Assembly: GCA_903789505.1 (NCBI GenBank)
Contig: CAIFEU010000061.1
Span: 1 to 14,781, forward strand
Source: an uncultured Coriobacteriales bacterium
GTDB taxonomy: Bacteria; Actinomycetota; Coriobacteriia; Coriobacteriales; UMGS124
DNA: 14,781 bases
Direction: 5' to 3'
This document shows, piece by piece, positions 13,233 to 14,781 of the stretch. The position numbers and the translations under genes are program-made. Every line of letters begins with the position of its first letter. Positions within the stretch are counted from its first letter, which is position 1. The notes beneath the pieces are model-generated. The model ran no database searches and had not been told where the DNA came from. It saw nothing but the letters and a program-made list of their open reading frames with translations.

Positions 13233-14781
13233 CTATCTGCCGCCCTTCCCATCGGGGGAGCCGGCGTCGGCGGCGACCGCCTCGGCGTCCTTCTCGCGCA
13301 GCTTCGCGTCGAGCGCCTGCGCCTGTGCCTGTTCGACGAGGTTCGCCGACCCCTCGCCGTCGCCCAGGGCGGCTGCGTCGCCCGACGTCGGGGCGACCTG
13401 GGGCGCCGCCTTCGCCTGGGCCTCGGCGGAGGTGGCGAGACGACCGCCGAAAGACCCCTCGCGCTTGGACCAGGTGCGCATGATCAGCGTCAGGACGATG
13501 AGCGTGACCAGACCGATCACGTCGGTGATCGTCTCGGGGTCGATCAGCGCCAGGCCGCCGGCGGCGAACAGCACGCGCATGACCGCCGGGACCTTGCGGT
13601 ACAGGTTGCCGTTGAGGGCGACCGCGACGCCGAACAGGCCGAAGATGGCCGTGCAGATGACGCCGGCGAGCTGGTACCAGGCGAAGCTGCCCTCGAGCAG
13701 CATGATCGGGTTGAAGGCGAAGATGTACGGGATGATGAACGCCGCGATCGCGAGCTTGGAGGCGTTCAGCGCCGTGCGCATCGGCCGCGACTTCGCGATG
13801 GCGCTCGCCGCGTACGCCGCCAAGGCGACGGGCGGCGTGATGTCAGCGACGATGCCGAAGTAGAACACGAAGAAGTGGGCGGAGACCATCGGGATGCCGA
13901 GCTGAATCAGGATCGGCGCGCAGGTGGCCGCCATGATGCAGTAGTTGGCGGTCGTGGGGACGCCCATGCCCAGGACGATGCAGCACAGCATCGTCAGGAC
14001 CAGGCCGAGGATGACCGCGCTGCCCGCGGCGTTGACGATCGCGTTGATCAGCGTGCCGGCAAGGCCGGTGACGGTGATGCAGCCGGCGATCATGCCTGCC
14101 ATCGCGCACGCGACGGCGACCGAGACGCAGCTGCGCGCGCCGGCAATCAGCGCGTCGTAGGCGGTGAGCAGCGAGACCTTGACGGTCTCGCCGAAGACGC
14201 TGGCGACCGAGGTGCCCTGCTCGCGGTTGCGCATGTTCATCACGAGGAAGTTGATGAACCCGACGACGAGCGCGCCGATGATCGAGATGGCCGCCGACCA
14301 CGCCATCGTGCGGGCGCCCGAGGCGACCAGCCACACGAGCAGCACGAGCGGCAGGATGAGGTAGCAGTTCTTCGCCAGGTAGCTCCAGCGAGGCAGCTCG
14401 CTGCGCGGGATGCCCTTGAGCCCCATGCGCTTGGCCTCGAGGTGCACCGTCAGGAATACGCCGGTGAAGTACAGCATCGCAGGCACGATCGCCTTGGCGG
14501 CGACCGTGATGTAGGGGATGCCCATGTACTCCGCCATCAGGAACGCCGCGGCGCCCATGATGGGGGGCATGATCTGGCCGCCCGTGGAGCTCGCGGCCTC
14601 GACGGCGCCGGCGAACTCGGGACGGAAGCCCGTCTTCTTCATCATCGGGATCGTGACCGAGCCGGTCGTGACCGTGTTGCCCACCGACGATCCCGAGACC
14701 ATGCCGCACACGGCGCTGCAGATGACCGAGCCCATGGCCGCGCCGACGCTAGCCCAGCCGGCGCTGAGGTTTGCCACCGCG
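13233..14781 (-). CDS. TRAP transporter fused permease, TAXI type (5' end beyond the window)
   Basis: The frame is open through base 14781, so the true start lies beyond the window; the GTG at 14777 is only the first possible start codon inside it. The visible part matches the DctM-like half of fused TRAP permeases of the TAXI branch. It shows GMVSGSSVGNTVTTGSVTIP and TGFRPEFAGAVEAASSTGGQ near the edge, IMPPIMGAAAFLMAEYMG next, then LGMGVPTTANYCIMAA and ADITPPVALAAYAASAIAKS further on. About ten hydrophobic segments are visible. TRAP systems import organic acids or related anions using a sodium gradient and an extracytoplasmic binding protein. That binding protein is not in the window and would be expected beyond 14781. 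The last 80 or so residues form a hydrophilic Ala/Glu/Gln/Asp-rich tail that is not part of the family core. Confidence 0.9.
   Translation of the reverse strand, partial: AVANLSAGWASVGAAMGSVICSAVCGMVSGSSVGNTVTTGSVTIPMMKKTGFRPEFAGAVEAASSTGGQIMPPIMGAAAFLMAEYMGIPYITVAAKAIVPAMLYFTGVFLTVHLEAKRMGLKGIPRSELPRWSYLAKNCYLILPLVLLVWLVASGARTMAWSAAISIIGALVVGFINFLVMNMRNREQGTSVASVFGETVKVSLLTAYDALIAGARSCVSVAVACAMAGMIAGCITVTGLAGTLINAIVNAAGSAVILGLVLTMLCCIVLGMGVPTTANYCIMAATCAPILIQLGIPMVSAHFFVFYFGIVADITPPVALAAYAASAIAKSRPMRTALNASKLAIAAFIIPYIFAFNPIMLLEGSFAWYQLAGVICTAIFGLFGVAVALNGNLYRKVPAVMRVLFAAGGLALIDPETITDVIGLVTLIVLTLIMRTWSKREGSFGGRLATSAEAQAKAAPQVAPTSGDAAALGDGEGSANLVEQAQAQALDAKLREKDAEAVAADAGSPDGKGGR

Overview
The window is GC-rich, and its gene content suggests an anaerobic, respiration-capable actinobacterium of the class Coriobacteriia (Eggerthella/Slackia-like lineages). 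The pointers are a Tat-exported fumarate-reductase-like flavoprotein beside a small c-type cytochrome, a membrane-embedded LuxR-type regulator encoded next to it, an AGCS amino-acid symporter and a TAXI-type fused TRAP permease. The taxonomic assignment is an inference from gene content and composition, not from a marker gene.

Layout. (1) 1-3045 (+): 3' portion of a MacB-like ABC transporter with ATPase and FtsX-type permease fused and a very large Ser/Ala-rich extracytoplasmic region. (2) 3046-3547: no convincing gene; it holds a G-quadruplex-type motif and a 14-nt inverted repeat pair. (3) 3548-6560 (-): a three-gene cluster read flavoprotein reductase -> monoheme cytochrome c -> Tat-exported nitroreductase-family protein. 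(4) 6848-8497 (+): multi-pass membrane protein with a C-terminal LuxR helix-turn-helix, divergent from the reductase cluster across a 287-bp gap. (5) 8573-10015 (-): Na+/alanine-type symporter, convergent with the regulator over a GC-rich hairpin. (6) 10345-11616 (-): PiT-family phosphate transporter. (7) 12051-12959 (-): a two-gene unit of a peptide-deformylase-like protein, whose HExxH glutamate is replaced by alanine, followed 18 bp later by an S4-domain RNA-binding protein. (8) 13233-14781 (-): 3' portion of a fused TRAP permease that runs off the window.

The most interesting unit is 3548-8497. Three exported redox proteins (FAD, heme c, probable FMN) lie in one orientation, opposite a membrane-bound regulator. 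The simplest reading is a substrate-induced extracytoplasmic reductase: the regulator senses a compound at the membrane, and the flavoprotein reduces it using electrons delivered through the cytochrome. The flavoprotein lacks the His and Arg motifs expected in fumarate reductases, so its acceptor is probably not fumarate. No quinol-oxidising partner is visible in the window. The remaining genes are mostly transporters and look unrelated to one another. No tRNA, rRNA, CRISPR array, transposase or prophage gene was seen.
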